From the NCBI GenBank assembly GCA_016718155.1, contig JADKEH010000010.1, forward strand, positions 186,001 to 250,000: a stretch of DNA of 64,000 nt, read 5' to 3'. This stretch comes from Candidatus Rhodoferax randersensis (GTDB taxonomy: Bacteria > Pseudomonadota > Gammaproteobacteria > Burkholderiales > Burkholderiaceae_C). The translations under genes were made by a program, and so were the position numbers. Of this stretch, positions 49,170 to 58,091 are shown in pieces; the stretch's first letter is position 1; every line of letters starts with the position of its first letter. The notes beneath the pieces are model-generated. The model did not search any database, had not been told where the DNA came from, and worked only from the letters and a program-made list of their open reading frames with translations.

Positions 49170-49763
49170 ATGAAAATATTCAATGCGTTGGCGGCAGCGG
49201 CACTGGTCGGCCTGCTTGCCACCCCTGCCCAAGCGGTGGTGGATGTGAATGGTGTGAAGTTCGAGGAAACCGCAGAATTGCAGGGTGCAAAGCTGCAACT
49301 TAATGGCGCCGGGACACGTTACAAAGCCATCTTCAAGGTCTACGCCGCAGGGCTGTACCTGAGCACGAAGGCCAGCACCTCGGATGAGGTGGTCAACGCG
49401 CCTGGCCCAAAACGTTTAACCATCACCATTCTGCGCGGCATCGAGGCGAACGCCTTTGGCAAGCTGCTGACCCGCGGCATCGAGGACAACATGGGCAAGG
49501 CTGAAATGTCCAAACTGATCCCCGGGCCTGGTGCGCATGGGCGAAATTTTCGAACCTTCAGAAGCCGATGGTGCCGGGTGACAACTTCACGCTGGAATGG
49601 GTCCCCGGACACGGCACCATCATCACCGTGCGCGGTCAAAGTGCAGGGAGCGCCCTTCAAGGAACCTGAGTTCTTCAAGGCCCTGATGTCCATCTGGCTC
49701 GGCCCATCACCAGCAGACTACAAGCTCAAGGAAGCCCTGTTGGGCGCAAAACCAGGCCAATAG
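49170..49763 (+). CDS. Chalcone-isomerase-like secreted protein, frame disturbed by three single-base insertions
   Basis: A signal peptide (MKIFNALAAAALVGLLATPAQA) precedes a chalcone-isomerase-like fold of the bacterial periplasmic type (FEETAELQGAKLQLNGAGTRYKAIFKVYAAGLYLSTKA). The frame is as expected to LIPG at about 49525 and again from VQGAPFKEPEFFKALMSIWLGPSPADYKLKEALLG. In between, the other frames give the expected LVRMGEIF and KPMVPGDNFTLEWVPG. One extra base each near 49525, near 49551 and near 49639 explains this; together they restore the frame. Assembly error or a young compensated change; the family role is unknown. Confidence 0.8.
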   Translation: MKIFNALAAAALVGLLATPAQAVVDVNGVKFEETAELQGAKLQLNGAGTRYKAIFKVYAAGLYLSTKASTSDEVVNAPGPKRLTITILRGIEANAFGKLLTRGIEDNMGKAEMSKLIPGPGAHGRNFRTFRSRWCRVTTSRWNGSPDTAPSSPCAVKVQGAPFKEPEFFKALMSIWLGPSPADYKLKEALLGAKPGQ

Positions 49764-49796
49764 TCCTGACCAACTGACCAGCCCGCCGCCGCGTCC

Positions 49797-50527
49797 TCAG
49801 GATGCGGCCAGCAACTGGTCCAGGGAGTCGAGGTAGCCGTCGGCCGCTACCGTTTCGATCGGCTCGCCATGGTTGTAGCCATAGCGCACCAGCCAGACCG
49901 GGCAACCGGCCGCGCGCGCGGCTTGCGCGTCGTTGCTGGAGTCGCCAACCATCAAGGTGCGCTGCGGCAGCGTGCCAAGCGCCTCACAGGCTTTGAGTAG
50001 CGGCATTGGATCGGGCTTGCGCCGCTCGAAGGCATCGCCGCCGTAAACCACGTCGAAGAACTCCGCCAAGCCCTTGGCTCTTAGCAGGGCGTCGGCAAAA
50101 GCGGTCGGCTTGTTGGTCAGGCAGGCCAGCCGTTTGCCGCTTGATCGAAGCAGCTGCAGGCCCCGCAACACCCCCGGATAGACCCGCGCAAAGCTCCCGT
50201 TGACGGCGCTGTAATGGTGCTGGTAGCGCGCCCACGCCAGTGGATAGAGTGCATTGAGGTCTGTTTGCGCGGCCGGTCCGCGGCCGCGCTGGGGCACCGG
50301 CATCGTCCGGACTGAACTTTGGCCAACACCGCTCTGATCAGGTGCTCCGACCCCTTTCCGACCAGTCGCTCAACGTCGCTGGCCAGCACTGTGGCGTGCG
50401 CAAACGGTGGCGGCAAGTCTGCCAGCATGCGGTTGAGCGCAGCCACAAAATCGCCCAGCGTGTCGATCATGGTCCCGTCCAGATCCAGCAGCACCGCATC
50501 AAAGCGGCTCCAATCAAGTTCGGTCAT
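49797..50527 (-). CDS. gph: Phosphoglycolate phosphatase, frame broken by a 1-base deletion
   Basis: A HAD-family phosphatase (2-phosphoglycolate to glycolate). Residues to about 74 (FDAVLLDLDGTMIDTLGDF, with the nucleophile Asp) are in the first frame, and from about 50303 the rest (YPGVLRGLQLLRSSGKRLACLTNKPTAFADALL, KPDPMPLLKACEALG, MVGDSSNDAQAARAAGCPVWLVRYGYNHGEP) is in another. One missing C after KVQS (about 50305-50310) restores a single frame. The start at 50527 overlaps the end of the GGDEF/EAL gene. It belongs to the rpe-gph-trpE neighbourhood common in betaproteobacteria. Confidence 0.9.
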
Positions 50528-53500
50528 GCGCAATTGCAGCCCTTCCTCTTGCCCAGTTGGCGAGTTCGCTGGCGGTCAGCGGTTTGCTGAACAGATAGCC
50601 CTGCCCCTTGCCACAGCGCAGGGCCTGCATCAGGTCGGCCTGGTCCTGCGTTTCGATGCCCTCGGCCACGGTGCTCATGCCCAGCGTCTCGGCCATCAGG
50701 ATGGTGGCCTCGATCAACACCCGGTGGTAGGCGCTGTGCTGCGCCACGCTGACAAAGGCGCGGTCGATCTTGACGGTGTCGATGGGCAACTCGTGCAGAC
50801 AAGACAAGGATGAGTAGCCGGTGCCAAAGTCATCCAGCGCCAGCGTCACACCCAGCGCCTTGATGTCGCGCAGCTTGGCTTGCACCAGATGGTCCTGGGC
50901 CGCCAAACTTTCGGTGATCTCCAGCTGCAATTGGCCGGGTTCCATGCCACTGGCTCGCAGCACCTGCCCAATGTCCGCCACCAGAGACTCCTCGCGGAGT
51001 TGGGCGCGCGACAGGTTGACCGACAGGGTGGGCGGTGCCAGCTCGCCCAGGCCCTGTCGCAACGAAGCGAACTCGGCGCAGGCGGTCTGCAGCACGAACT
51101 GCCCTATCTGTCCGATCAAGCCACAGGCCTCGGCCACCGGGATGAACATCACGGGGGACACCATGCCCCGCTGCGGATGGCGCCACCGGATCAGGGCCTC
51201 CATGCCGACCAGCCGGCCATCGCCCAAATCAACCAGCGGCTGGTAGACGACAAACAACTCGTGATTTGACAAGGCTTGACGCAAGTCGTTCTCCAACGAC
51301 ACGTCGTCACGCACCCGCTTGTGCATGGCGGGCTCGAACATCACGTAGCGCCCACGCCCGCTGCGCTTGGCTTCGTACATCGCAATATCGGCGTCGCGCA
51401 ACACGGCTTCCACATCCTCGGCCGCATGGGTCGAAGTCACGATGCCGATGCTGACGCTGGAATTGACGCGGTTGGACCCAAGGTCGTAGGGTTGCGCCAA
51501 CACGTCGAGCAAACGCGCCGCCACCAGCTCGGCGTCCAGATCGCCCCGGATATCGTCCAGCACCACCACAAACTCATCCCCGCCGATGCGCGCTGCCAAC
51601 TGGCTGAAGTCGCTGCCGTGGGTATAGGCATCGCCCGGACGCAGGCTTTGTTCGAGGCGCTGCGCGATTTGACGCAGCAACTCGTCTCCGGCGCCGTGGC
51701 CGAGCGTGTCGTTGACCTGTTTGAAACGGTCAAAGTCCATGAACAACACCGCAAAGTGGTAGCCCGGCTGCGCCACGTAGCGGTCGATCGCCGCGCGCAC
51801 GCGCTCCAGTACAACCGCGCGGTTGGGCATCTGAGTCAGGCCGTCGGTACGGGCGTTTTGGCGCAACTGCTCCTCAACCTGCTTCTGCGCATTGATGTCC
51901 TGGGTGACGCCTGCCACGCTGATCACCTGCCCCTGCTCGTCACGCGCAACCACCGCGCCACTGAGCATCACCCAGGTCCAGTGGCCGTTTGCGTGGCGCA
52001 CCCTCAGTTCAGCCCGCAGGGCCGACTGACTCCTTTGAAAGTGTTCTTTGGTGGCCTTCAGCCAGCCGGGCAGGTCGTCCGGATGCAACAGCGCGGCCCA
52101 GGCATCGGCTTGAGTCGGGAACGCCTCACGGGTGTACCCGATCATGGAAATGAGCCGATCGCTGCAGGTCATCTCACCGGTCGGAACCTCCCATCGCCAG
52201 GTGCCCATGCCGGCGCCCTCTATCGCCAGCGTCAGCAACTGCTGCTGCAAGCGCTGCTCTGTGACATCGACCAGGCAAGTCACCACGCCCTCCAGCCGCC
52301 CCTGCGCATCGGTTTGGGGCTCCGTATTGACAAGGAGCCAGCGCAGTTGCCCCTGCCCATCAACGATGCCCATGGACTCGCCGCGCAGACCCTTGCCGGT
52401 CGCCAGGGTCCGCATGGTTGGCCGTTCGGCCACCGGGTACGCCGACATGTCATCGCGCAAGGCGCGGTTGGCATCAATCAGCGCCAGACGGCCCAGCAAA
52501 CGCTCGCGCGGATGACCCAGAATCTCGCAGGCTGCCGCATTGCAGTCCACCACTTCGCCGGCCTTGTTGCGTACCATCACACCCGTGGGCAACGCATCAA
52601 ACAAGGCGCGCATCTTCTGGCCCTGGTTAACCCGCTCGGTGATGTCCGTGCAGACCACCAGGAAACCGGTCACCGCGCCAGTCTCATCGTGCGTGGGCTG
52701 GTAGTCCGTATCGACCCAGATCACCAGCCCGTTTTGACTTTGGACCAGCACCTGCATGCGCACGCCCAACCCTTGGTCAAGCTCCGCTGAGAGAAGACCA
52801 ATCTCGCGCAGATCATTGCCCTGCGGTGCAACGAAGCTCAGCATGGGCCTCCCAACCGCCTGCTCCAGCGTCAGGCCCAAGCCGCGCAAGGCCGCCTGGT
52901 TGGCCCATGCAAGGCGGCGCTGTGGGTCGGTCATGATGACCCAATTGGTGGTGCGCTCGGCCACCAGGGCCAAGCGCTCAAACTGGTGCGATTGCGCCGA
53001 CAGGTGCCGGTATTGGCGACGCACCGCGCGCGCCACGGGCTCGGCAACGCCCACCGCCATCGCCAGCAAGGCCGCTAGCGTCACCCAGGTCCAGAACCGA
53101 AGGCGCGCCACGGTGGCCTGACTGCGATCGCTTGCGGCGACCTGGGCCTGCTCACGCAATCGCTCCGCCGACGCCAGACCCAGCGGCAACACCGTCGTCA
53201 CCTCCTGCATGGATTGCTTCAATCCCGCCTGATCACGCTGCGACGCGTACCAGCCCACCGAGCGGGCCTGCTCCCAAAGCTGGGCCCGCACGGCGACCCA
53301 TTCGGTGTAGGCCTGGAGCAGGCCCTCGTGCGAGCTCAAACGCACGGCGGCGTCTTCGCGCAGGGCGTCGTCCAGCCGGTTGGCCTGCAACTGGGCCTCG
53401 GCGATGGCGGCGTTGAGCTCATCGGTCCGCCCGGACGCCGCCAACGGGGTAAGCACCAGTAGCGTGGCGTGATGAACGATGCGTTCCGTCAGCGCATTCT

Positions 53501-53669
53501 GGGTGGTGGCAATGCTGATGATCTCGGCATCCACCGTGCGCAGCGATTCCAGACGTTCGGAGTCCCAGGCGCGAACCAGGGAAAAAACAGCCGCAAATCC
53601 GAGCATGCCGTACATCGCCAGGCGCACCCACCAGTCCGCCCCGACGCTCAGTTTGTGTGCCGCGGCCAT
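50514..53669 (-). CDS. PAS-GGDEF-EAL cyclic di-GMP signalling protein
   Basis: A 1,051-residue membrane protein. There are two membrane helices (about 15-35 and 190-212), enclosing a periplasmic helical sensor; three PAS-type segments follow at about 230-610. Then comes a GGDEF domain (active-site IGGDEFVVVLDD near 690) and an EAL domain (MEALIRWRHP near 830; DDFGTGYSSLSCLHELPIDTVKID). Both catalytic motifs look intact, so it could make and degrade c-di-GMP. It lies between rpe and gph in the same direction, an unusual insertion into this conserved pair. Confidence 0.93.
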   Translation of the reverse strand: MAAAHKLSVGADWWVRLAMYGMLGFAAVFSLVRAWDSERLESLRTVDAEIISIATTQNALTERIVHHATLLVLTPLAASGRTDELNAAIAEAQLQANRLDDALREDAAVRLSSHEGLLQAYTEWVAVRAQLWEQARSVGWYASQRDQAGLKQSMQEVTTVLPLGLASAERLREQAQVAASDRSQATVARLRFWTWVTLAALLAMAVGVAEPVARAVRRQYRHLSAQSHQFERLALVAERTTNWVIMTDPQRRLAWANQAALRGLGLTLEQAVGRPMLSFVAPQGNDLREIGLLSAELDQGLGVRMQVLVQSQNGLVIWVDTDYQPTHDETGAVTGFLVVCTDITERVNQGQKMRALFDALPTGVMVRNKAGEVVDCNAAACEILGHPRERLLGRLALIDANRALRDDMSAYPVAERPTMRTLATGKGLRGESMGIVDGQGQLRWLLVNTEPQTDAQGRLEGVVTCLVDVTEQRLQQQLLTLAIEGAGMGTWRWEVPTGEMTCSDRLISMIGYTREAFPTQADAWAALLHPDDLPGWLKATKEHFQRSQSALRAELRVRHANGHWTWVMLSGAVVARDEQGQVISVAGVTQDINAQKQVEEQLRQNARTDGLTQMPNRAVVLERVRAAIDRYVAQPGYHFAVLFMDFDRFKQVNDTLGHGAGDELLRQIAQRLEQSLRPGDAYTHGSDFSQLAARIGGDEFVVVLDDIRGDLDAELVAARLLDVLAQPYDLGSNRVNSSVSIGIVTSTHAAEDVEAVLRDADIAMYEAKRSGRGRYVMFEPAMHKRVRDDVSLENDLRQALSNHELFVVYQPLVDLGDGRLVGMEALIRWRHPQRGMVSPVMFIPVAEACGLIGQIGQFVLQTACAEFASLRQGLGELAPPTLSVNLSRAQLREESLVADIGQVLRASGMEPGQLQLEITESLAAQDHLVQAKLRDIKALGVTLALDDFGTGYSSLSCLHELPIDTVKIDRAFVSVAQHSAYHRVLIEATILMAETLGMSTVAEGIETQDQADLMQALRCGKGQGYLFSKPLTASELANWARGRAAIAHDRT

Positions 53670-53716
53670 GGTCCGCAGATCAGGTTACGGCAATAGCCAG
53701 AAGCGGCACGACGGCG

Positions 53717-54400
53717 TCAACCCGCGAGCGCGCGCCGCATGGCGTCCACAACGCCCTTGTAGTCCGGCTTGCCAAAGATGGCGCTGCCCGCCACAAAGGT
53801 ATCGGCACCGGCATCGGCCACGCGGCGGATGTTGTCCACCTTGATGCCGCCGTCCACCTCCAGCCGGATGTCCTTGCCGCTGGCGGTGATGCGCTTGCGC
53901 ACGGCCTCGATCTTGCGCAGCGCCGAGTCGATGAAGCTCTGGCCGCCAAAGCCGGGGTTGACGCTCATGATCAGCACCAGATCGATGTCGTCGATCACCC
54001 AGTCCAGCACGTCCAGCGGCTCGGCCGGATTGAACACCAGCCCGGCCTTGACGCCCTTGGACTTGATGGCCTGAATGCTGCGGTGCACGTGGCCGGAAGC
54101 GTCGGGGTGGAAGCTGATGTAGTCGGCGCCGGCCTCGGCAAACAAGGCAGCCAGCGCATCGACCGGCTGAATCATCAGGTGCACATCAATCGGCACCGGC
54201 ACGCCCGCCGCGGTCTTGGCATGCGGCTTGAGTGCCTGGCAGACCATCGGGCCGAAGGTGAGGTTGGGCACGTAGTGGTTGTCCATCACATCGAAGTGAA
54301 TCCAGTCGCAACCGGCTTCGATGACGGCTTTAACCTCGTCACCCAGGCGGGCAAAGTCGGCGGACAGGATGGAGGGGGCAATGCGGTAGTTCATGGGCAC
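53717..54400 (-). CDS. rpe: Ribulose-phosphate 3-epimerase
   Basis: A 227-residue TIM-barrel enzyme of the pentose phosphate/Calvin pathway. Motifs: IAPSILSADFARLGDEV, WIHFDVMDNHYVPNLTFGP, PIDVHLMI, VNPGFGGQSFI, LEVDGGIKVDNI. Length normal. It is upstream of the GGDEF/EAL gene and divergent from apaG. Confidence 0.97.
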   Translation of the reverse strand: MPMNYRIAPSILSADFARLGDEVKAVIEAGCDWIHFDVMDNHYVPNLTFGPMVCQALKPHAKTAAGVPVPIDVHLMIQPVDALAALFAEAGADYISFHPDASGHVHRSIQAIKSKGVKAGLVFNPAEPLDVLDWVIDDIDLVLIMSVNPGFGGQSFIDSALRKIEAVRKRITASGKDIRLEVDGGIKVDNIRRVADAGADTFVAGSAIFGKPDYKGVVDAMRRALAG

Positions 54401-54514
54401 AGTTTAATCAGTTGGGACTGACTTAGTCGGCCTTTGGCCAGACCAACCACGCCCGCAGCATGTAGACACACACGGTCAGCGCAGCGCAGCCGGGTTTCAG
54501 GATAGCATTGCGCC

Positions 54515-54916
54515 ATGGCCAAGTATCAATTCACCGTGGAAGTGCGCCCCCAGTACCTGCCACAGCAGTCGGCCCCCGATGAGGGCCAATTCGTCTTTGC
54601 CTACACCATCACCATCACCAACACGGGCGAGATGGCGGCGCAGTTGATCGCCCGCACCTGGAACGTCAACGACGCCAACGGCCACACCGAACGGGTCAAG
54701 GGACTGGGCGTGGTGGGGCAGCAGCCCTTGCTGCAGCCGGGTCAGGCCTTCGAGTACACCAGCGGCACCCGTCTGCGCACGCCCACCGGCACCATGCACG
54801 GCAGCTACCTCTGCGTGGCAGAGGATGGCGAGCGCTTCGATGCCGACATCCCGATGTTTGTGCTCGATGCCCTTAGTGATCACCTGGGTTCAGGCGGATC
54901 GCGCACACTGCATTGA
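54515..54916 (+). CDS. apaG: ApaG (Co2+/Mg2+ efflux-associated) protein
   Basis: A 133-residue fibronectin-type beta-sandwich protein (FTVEVRPQYLPQQSAPDEGQFVFAYTITITNTG; GTMHGSYLCVAEDGERFDADIPMF). Function is unclear in general (linked with cobalt resistance and low-level metal handling in enterics). The stop overlaps the next start (TGATG). Confidence 0.95.
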   Translation: MAKYQFTVEVRPQYLPQQSAPDEGQFVFAYTITITNTGEMAAQLIARTWNVNDANGHTERVKGLGVVGQQPLLQPGQAFEYTSGTRLRTPTGTMHGSYLCVAEDGERFDADIPMFVLDALSDHLGSGGSRTLH

Positions 54917-56916
54917 TGAAGCTGGAGGACCACGACGCGGCTGAACTGGCCGTCTTGCTGGCAGACCTGGACCCCGAGGACGACTTGGTCCACCGCCACC
55001 TGTGGCTGATCGCGTTGTTCGACTGGATTCGGGGCGATGCCAGTTCGACCGAGGTCGCCATCGCGCGAGTTGAGTCTGTGCTCGACGCACTGGCCGAACA
55101 ACATCGCGCCCGGGCGCGCTGGCAAACCTGGTGGCGCAAGCTTACCGACACGGTGGACGGCTCCACCTTGCTGTCCGACTACGGCTTTGCCTCTCGCAAT
55201 GCCTTCATCAGCGAGTTGATGGACCGCTTGCACCAAAAGCTGCTGCCCGCCTCGCCCGAAACCGCCGACGCCTGCGAACTGTTCACACTGGTGTTGCCAG
55301 CCGAGTTTGACGGGCAATGGCTGACGGCATTGTCCCCCGCCACGCTGGAGCGCGTGGCGCAGCTGCTCACGGTCTCCGCGGAGCCGGGCGCGCATGCTCC
55401 GCGCGCCGCCCAGCCAACGCGCTGGCAGGCCACTTTGCTCGATGCCATCACGTTCTGCACCAGCCAGGTTCGCGCCGCCGGGTTCTCGCCTGATATTCGG
55501 CTGCGCATGAGTGACCCGTCGCGCGACGTCAGCCCCTTTCACTCACTGGCCTCGGACTTCGATGCGGTGCGCCAAGCCTGGCTGTCGGGCGTTGGGGTCG
55601 ACGCGGCCGCGCAGCAATTTCGCCAGCAGCTTGATGCCTGCCGACAGGCCGCCTCGTCGGTCTATGCGCACCTTGAGGCGCATGGCATTTCGGTCGATCT
55701 GGTGTTTCGTCTGCGCCAGTTGCGCCAGCGGGTGCTGCGCATTCGCGCCCTGCTGGACTGCCTGCTTGATGACCCGGAGCACCGTCACTGTGCGCGACTG
55801 GTCTCGCACCTGGCCAGTGTCGGGCAAGAGCAGCGCAGCGTGGGTGCGCTGGTGAGCAGCAGTTCCTCGATGCTGGCCGCCAAGGTGGCGGAGCGCAGCT
55901 CGGAGACCGGCGAGCACTACATTACCCGCAGTCGCGCCGAGTACCGCGCCATGCTGGGCACGGCAGCCGGCGGCGGCGCACTGACCGCGGTCACCACACT
56001 CCTCAAATTCCTGGTGGTGGCACTGGGCCTGTCGGCGTTCTGGAGCGGGTTCTGGGCCGGGGTGGTCTACGCCGGAAGTTTTGTCGCGATCCAGTTGCTG
56101 CATTTCACGCTGGCCACCAAACAGCCCGCCATGACCGCGCCCGCCATGGCGGCCAAGCTCAAGGACATCACCGACCCGAGTGCGCTGGAGGCCTTTGTGG
56201 ACGAAGTCACGCACCTGGTTCGCTCCCAGGTGGCGGCAGTGCTGGGCAATGTCACGGTGGTATTTCCGGTCGTGGTTTTGATGTCAGTGGCCCTGCAAGG
56301 AGTGAGCGGCCACCCGATGATTGACGCCACCAAGGCGCACCAGGTCTTCGCATCGCTAACGCTGCTTGGACCATCCGTCCTGTTCGCGGCCTTTACCGGC
56401 GTGTTGCTGTTTGCTTCCAGCATCCTGGCCGGCTGGGTGGAGAACTGGTTTGTACTGCACCGGCTCGATTCGGCGCTGCGTTACAACCCGCGCATCACCC
56501 GCTGGTTGGGCGCGCCGCGAGCGAATCGTTGGGCACTGTTCATGCGCACCCACGTATCGGGTTTTGCGGCCAATGTGTCGCTCGGATTCATGCTCGGCTT
56601 GGTGCCTGCGGTCATGGGCTTCCTGGGCGCCGGATTGGACGTGCGCCATGTCACGCTGTCCGCCGGGCAATTGGGTGCGGCCTGCGCCAGTCTGGGCTGG
56701 GACGTTCTGCGCAGCCCCGCCCTGTGGTGGGCAGTGGCCAGCATTCCGGTGATCGGGGCGTTTAATGTGGGCGTCAGCTTTTACCTGGCATTTCGTGTCG
56801 CGCTGAAGGCGCACAGTGTGTCGGGCTTGGGCCGCACCCGTATCCGCCAGGCCGTCCTGCAACGCCTGTGGCGTGCGCCGATGAGTTTTTTTTGGCCAGC
56901 CAAAGAGGTAACTTGA
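54916..56916 (+). CDS. Putative 'site-specific recombinase' membrane protein (Gcr family)
   Basis: A 666-residue protein of the family labelled site-specific recombinase (Neisseria Gcr). The N-terminal 330 residues are soluble and helical. The C-terminal half has six or more membrane helices (for example LLKFLVVALGLSAFWSGFWAGVVYAGSF, VTVVFPVVVLMSVALQGV, LLGPSVLFAAFTGVLLFASSIL). No serine or tyrosine recombinase active site is visible; with this topology an enzymatic recombinase is doubtful. It is coupled to apaG and thiL by TGATG overlaps. Start at 54916 (ATG) in preference to TTG three bases earlier. Confidence 0.85.
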   Translation: MKLEDHDAAELAVLLADLDPEDDLVHRHLWLIALFDWIRGDASSTEVAIARVESVLDALAEQHRARARWQTWWRKLTDTVDGSTLLSDYGFASRNAFISELMDRLHQKLLPASPETADACELFTLVLPAEFDGQWLTALSPATLERVAQLLTVSAEPGAHAPRAAQPTRWQATLLDAITFCTSQVRAAGFSPDIRLRMSDPSRDVSPFHSLASDFDAVRQAWLSGVGVDAAAQQFRQQLDACRQAASSVYAHLEAHGISVDLVFRLRQLRQRVLRIRALLDCLLDDPEHRHCARLVSHLASVGQEQRSVGALVSSSSSMLAAKVAERSSETGEHYITRSRAEYRAMLGTAAGGGALTAVTTLLKFLVVALGLSAFWSGFWAGVVYAGSFVAIQLLHFTLATKQPAMTAPAMAAKLKDITDPSALEAFVDEVTHLVRSQVAAVLGNVTVVFPVVVLMSVALQGVSGHPMIDATKAHQVFASLTLLGPSVLFAAFTGVLLFASSILAGWVENWFVLHRLDSALRYNPRITRWLGAPRANRWALFMRTHVSGFAANVSLGFMLGLVPAVMGFLGAGLDVRHVTLSAGQLGAACASLGWDVLRSPALWWAVASIPVIGAFNVGVSFYLAFRVALKAHSVSGLGRTRIRQAVLQRLWRAPMSFFWPAKEVT

Positions 56917-57914
56917 TGGGCGAGTTTGATCTGATCGAACGCTATTTCAAACGACCGGTGCACTCAGCCGTGCTGGGCGTGGGCGACGACTGCGCGCTGC
57001 TACAACCCCGCCCTGGCACCCAACTGGCGATATCGAGCGACATGCTGGTGGAGGGGCGCCACTTCCTGAGCACGGTGGACCCCTTCAAGCTCGGGCACAA
57101 AGCGCTCGCGGTCAACCTCAGCGATCTGGCCGCCTGTGGCGCCAAACCGCTGGCCTTCACCCTCGCACTGGCCCTGCCGCGTGTCGACGCCACTTGGCTG
57201 GAGGGTTTTTCGCGCGGCCTGTTGGCACTGGCCGATGCGCATGGCTGCGAGCTGATCGGCGGCGACACGACCCAGGGGCCGCTCAACATCTGCATCACGG
57301 TGTTTGGCGAAGTGCCTGTGATGGCGGGGCGCAGCCAGGCCTTGCTGCGCTCGGGCGCGAAGGTCGGCGACGACATCTATGTGAGCGGCAGTGTGGGTGA
57401 TGCACGCCTGGCGCTGGAAGTGTTTCGTGGCACCTTGCAAGTACCCGCCGCTGTGTTCGAGCAGGCCCGCTCGCGCATGGATCAACCCACACCCCGGGTG
57501 GCGCTGGGGCTGGCCTTGCGCGGCGTCGCCAACGCCGCCATTGACATCAGTGATGGGCTGCTGGGCGACCTCGGGCACATCCTGAGCCAGTCCGGCGTGG
57601 GGGCTCGCTTCGAAACCTCGTTTGCTACTGATTTAATAGCTTGTCGCTCAAATCCAGCTTGGTCTGGATGCCAATCCGACCTCTGTTTAAGCGATGAACA
57701 GTGGCTGGAATTGGTGTTGGCCGGCGGTGACGACTATGAACTGGTATTCACGGCAAGCGCCTCGGCACGCGCAGCCGTCCTGGAAGCCGCACGAAGCAGC
57801 CAGACCGCCGTGACACGGGTGGGCCAGATCGAGGCCGCGCCAGGGCTGCGCCTGATCGACGGCGCCGGCCAGTTGATAGACCACCGTTACCCCTCTTTCG
57901 ACCACTTCGCCTGA
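56916..57914 (+). CDS. thiL: Thiamine-monophosphate kinase
   Basis: A 332-residue PurM-like kinase that makes thiamine diphosphate. Motifs: VLGVGDDCALLQP, SSDMLVEGRHF, LAVNLSDLAACGAKPLAF, LIGGDTTQGPLNICITVFGEV and LAGGDDYELVFTA. At residues about 236-255 a segment coded by a dispersed repeat (57621-57676) is inserted in frame between GVGARFETS and LCLSDEQW, a place where ThiL proteins vary. The rest is normal, so activity is likely kept. Starts within the preceding stop codon. Confidence 0.95.
   Translation: MGEFDLIERYFKRPVHSAVLGVGDDCALLQPRPGTQLAISSDMLVEGRHFLSTVDPFKLGHKALAVNLSDLAACGAKPLAFTLALALPRVDATWLEGFSRGLLALADAHGCELIGGDTTQGPLNICITVFGEVPVMAGRSQALLRSGAKVGDDIYVSGSVGDARLALEVFRGTLQVPAAVFEQARSRMDQPTPRVALGLALRGVANAAIDISDGLLGDLGHILSQSGVGARFETSFATDLIACRSNPAWSGCQSDLCLSDEQWLELVLAGGDDYELVFTASASARAAVLEAARSSQTAVTRVGQIEAAPGLRLIDGAGQLIDHRYPSFDHFA
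57621..57676 (+). repeat. TTTGCTACT-family dispersed repeat inside thiL
   Basis: TTTGCTACTGATTTAATAGC, then TTGTCGCTCAAATCCAG, ending GATGCCAATC. It is A+T-richer than the gene around it and shares ordered blocks with 46005-46060. It is translated in frame without a stop. Confidence 0.6.
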
Positions 57915-58091
57915 ACGTGCGGCGGCGCCACGGCGTCCATGCGGTCGAGCCGAAAGCTCCTGAAGCCGTGACGCATCTCGCACCAGGCGGCCAGTGTCCA
58001 GACTTTGCCCCAGTAAAAACAGCCCAGCGGGCGCACGCTGCGCTGGCTGACCGTCCCTATAGCGGCACACCGTCCCTTGCCAGTGCATCAC
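57887..58091 (-). pseudogene. C-terminal fragment of a WYL-domain (YafY-type) regulator
   Basis: Read leftward, one frame gives RPLGCFYWGKVWTLAAWCEM then RHGFRSFRLDRMDAV and a stop at 57887-57889, the characteristic end of WYL-domain regulators. The preceding part of the WYL domain (CRYRDGQPAQR) is in a different frame, so at least one more indel is present near 58035-58045. The rest of the gene (HTH and linker) is missing: the RES toxin gene ends at the break. Its 3' end overlaps thiL tail-to-tail. Confidence 0.75.

Noticed and set aside
51276..52790. Long plus-strand open frame opposite the GGDEF/EAL gene
   Set aside because: Antisense shadow without recognisable domain or start signal.
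54407..54440. Possible fifth copy of the GGGACAG palindromic repeat before rpe
   Set aside because: Only the outer flank AATCAGTTGGGA matches; there is no second arm and the spacing does not fit.
57687..58091. Continuous minus-strand open frame overlapping thiL and the WYL fragment
   Set aside because: Only its first few residues (CRYRDGQPAQR) look like WYL; after an indel the real remnant continues in another frame, and the part inside thiL is antisense.
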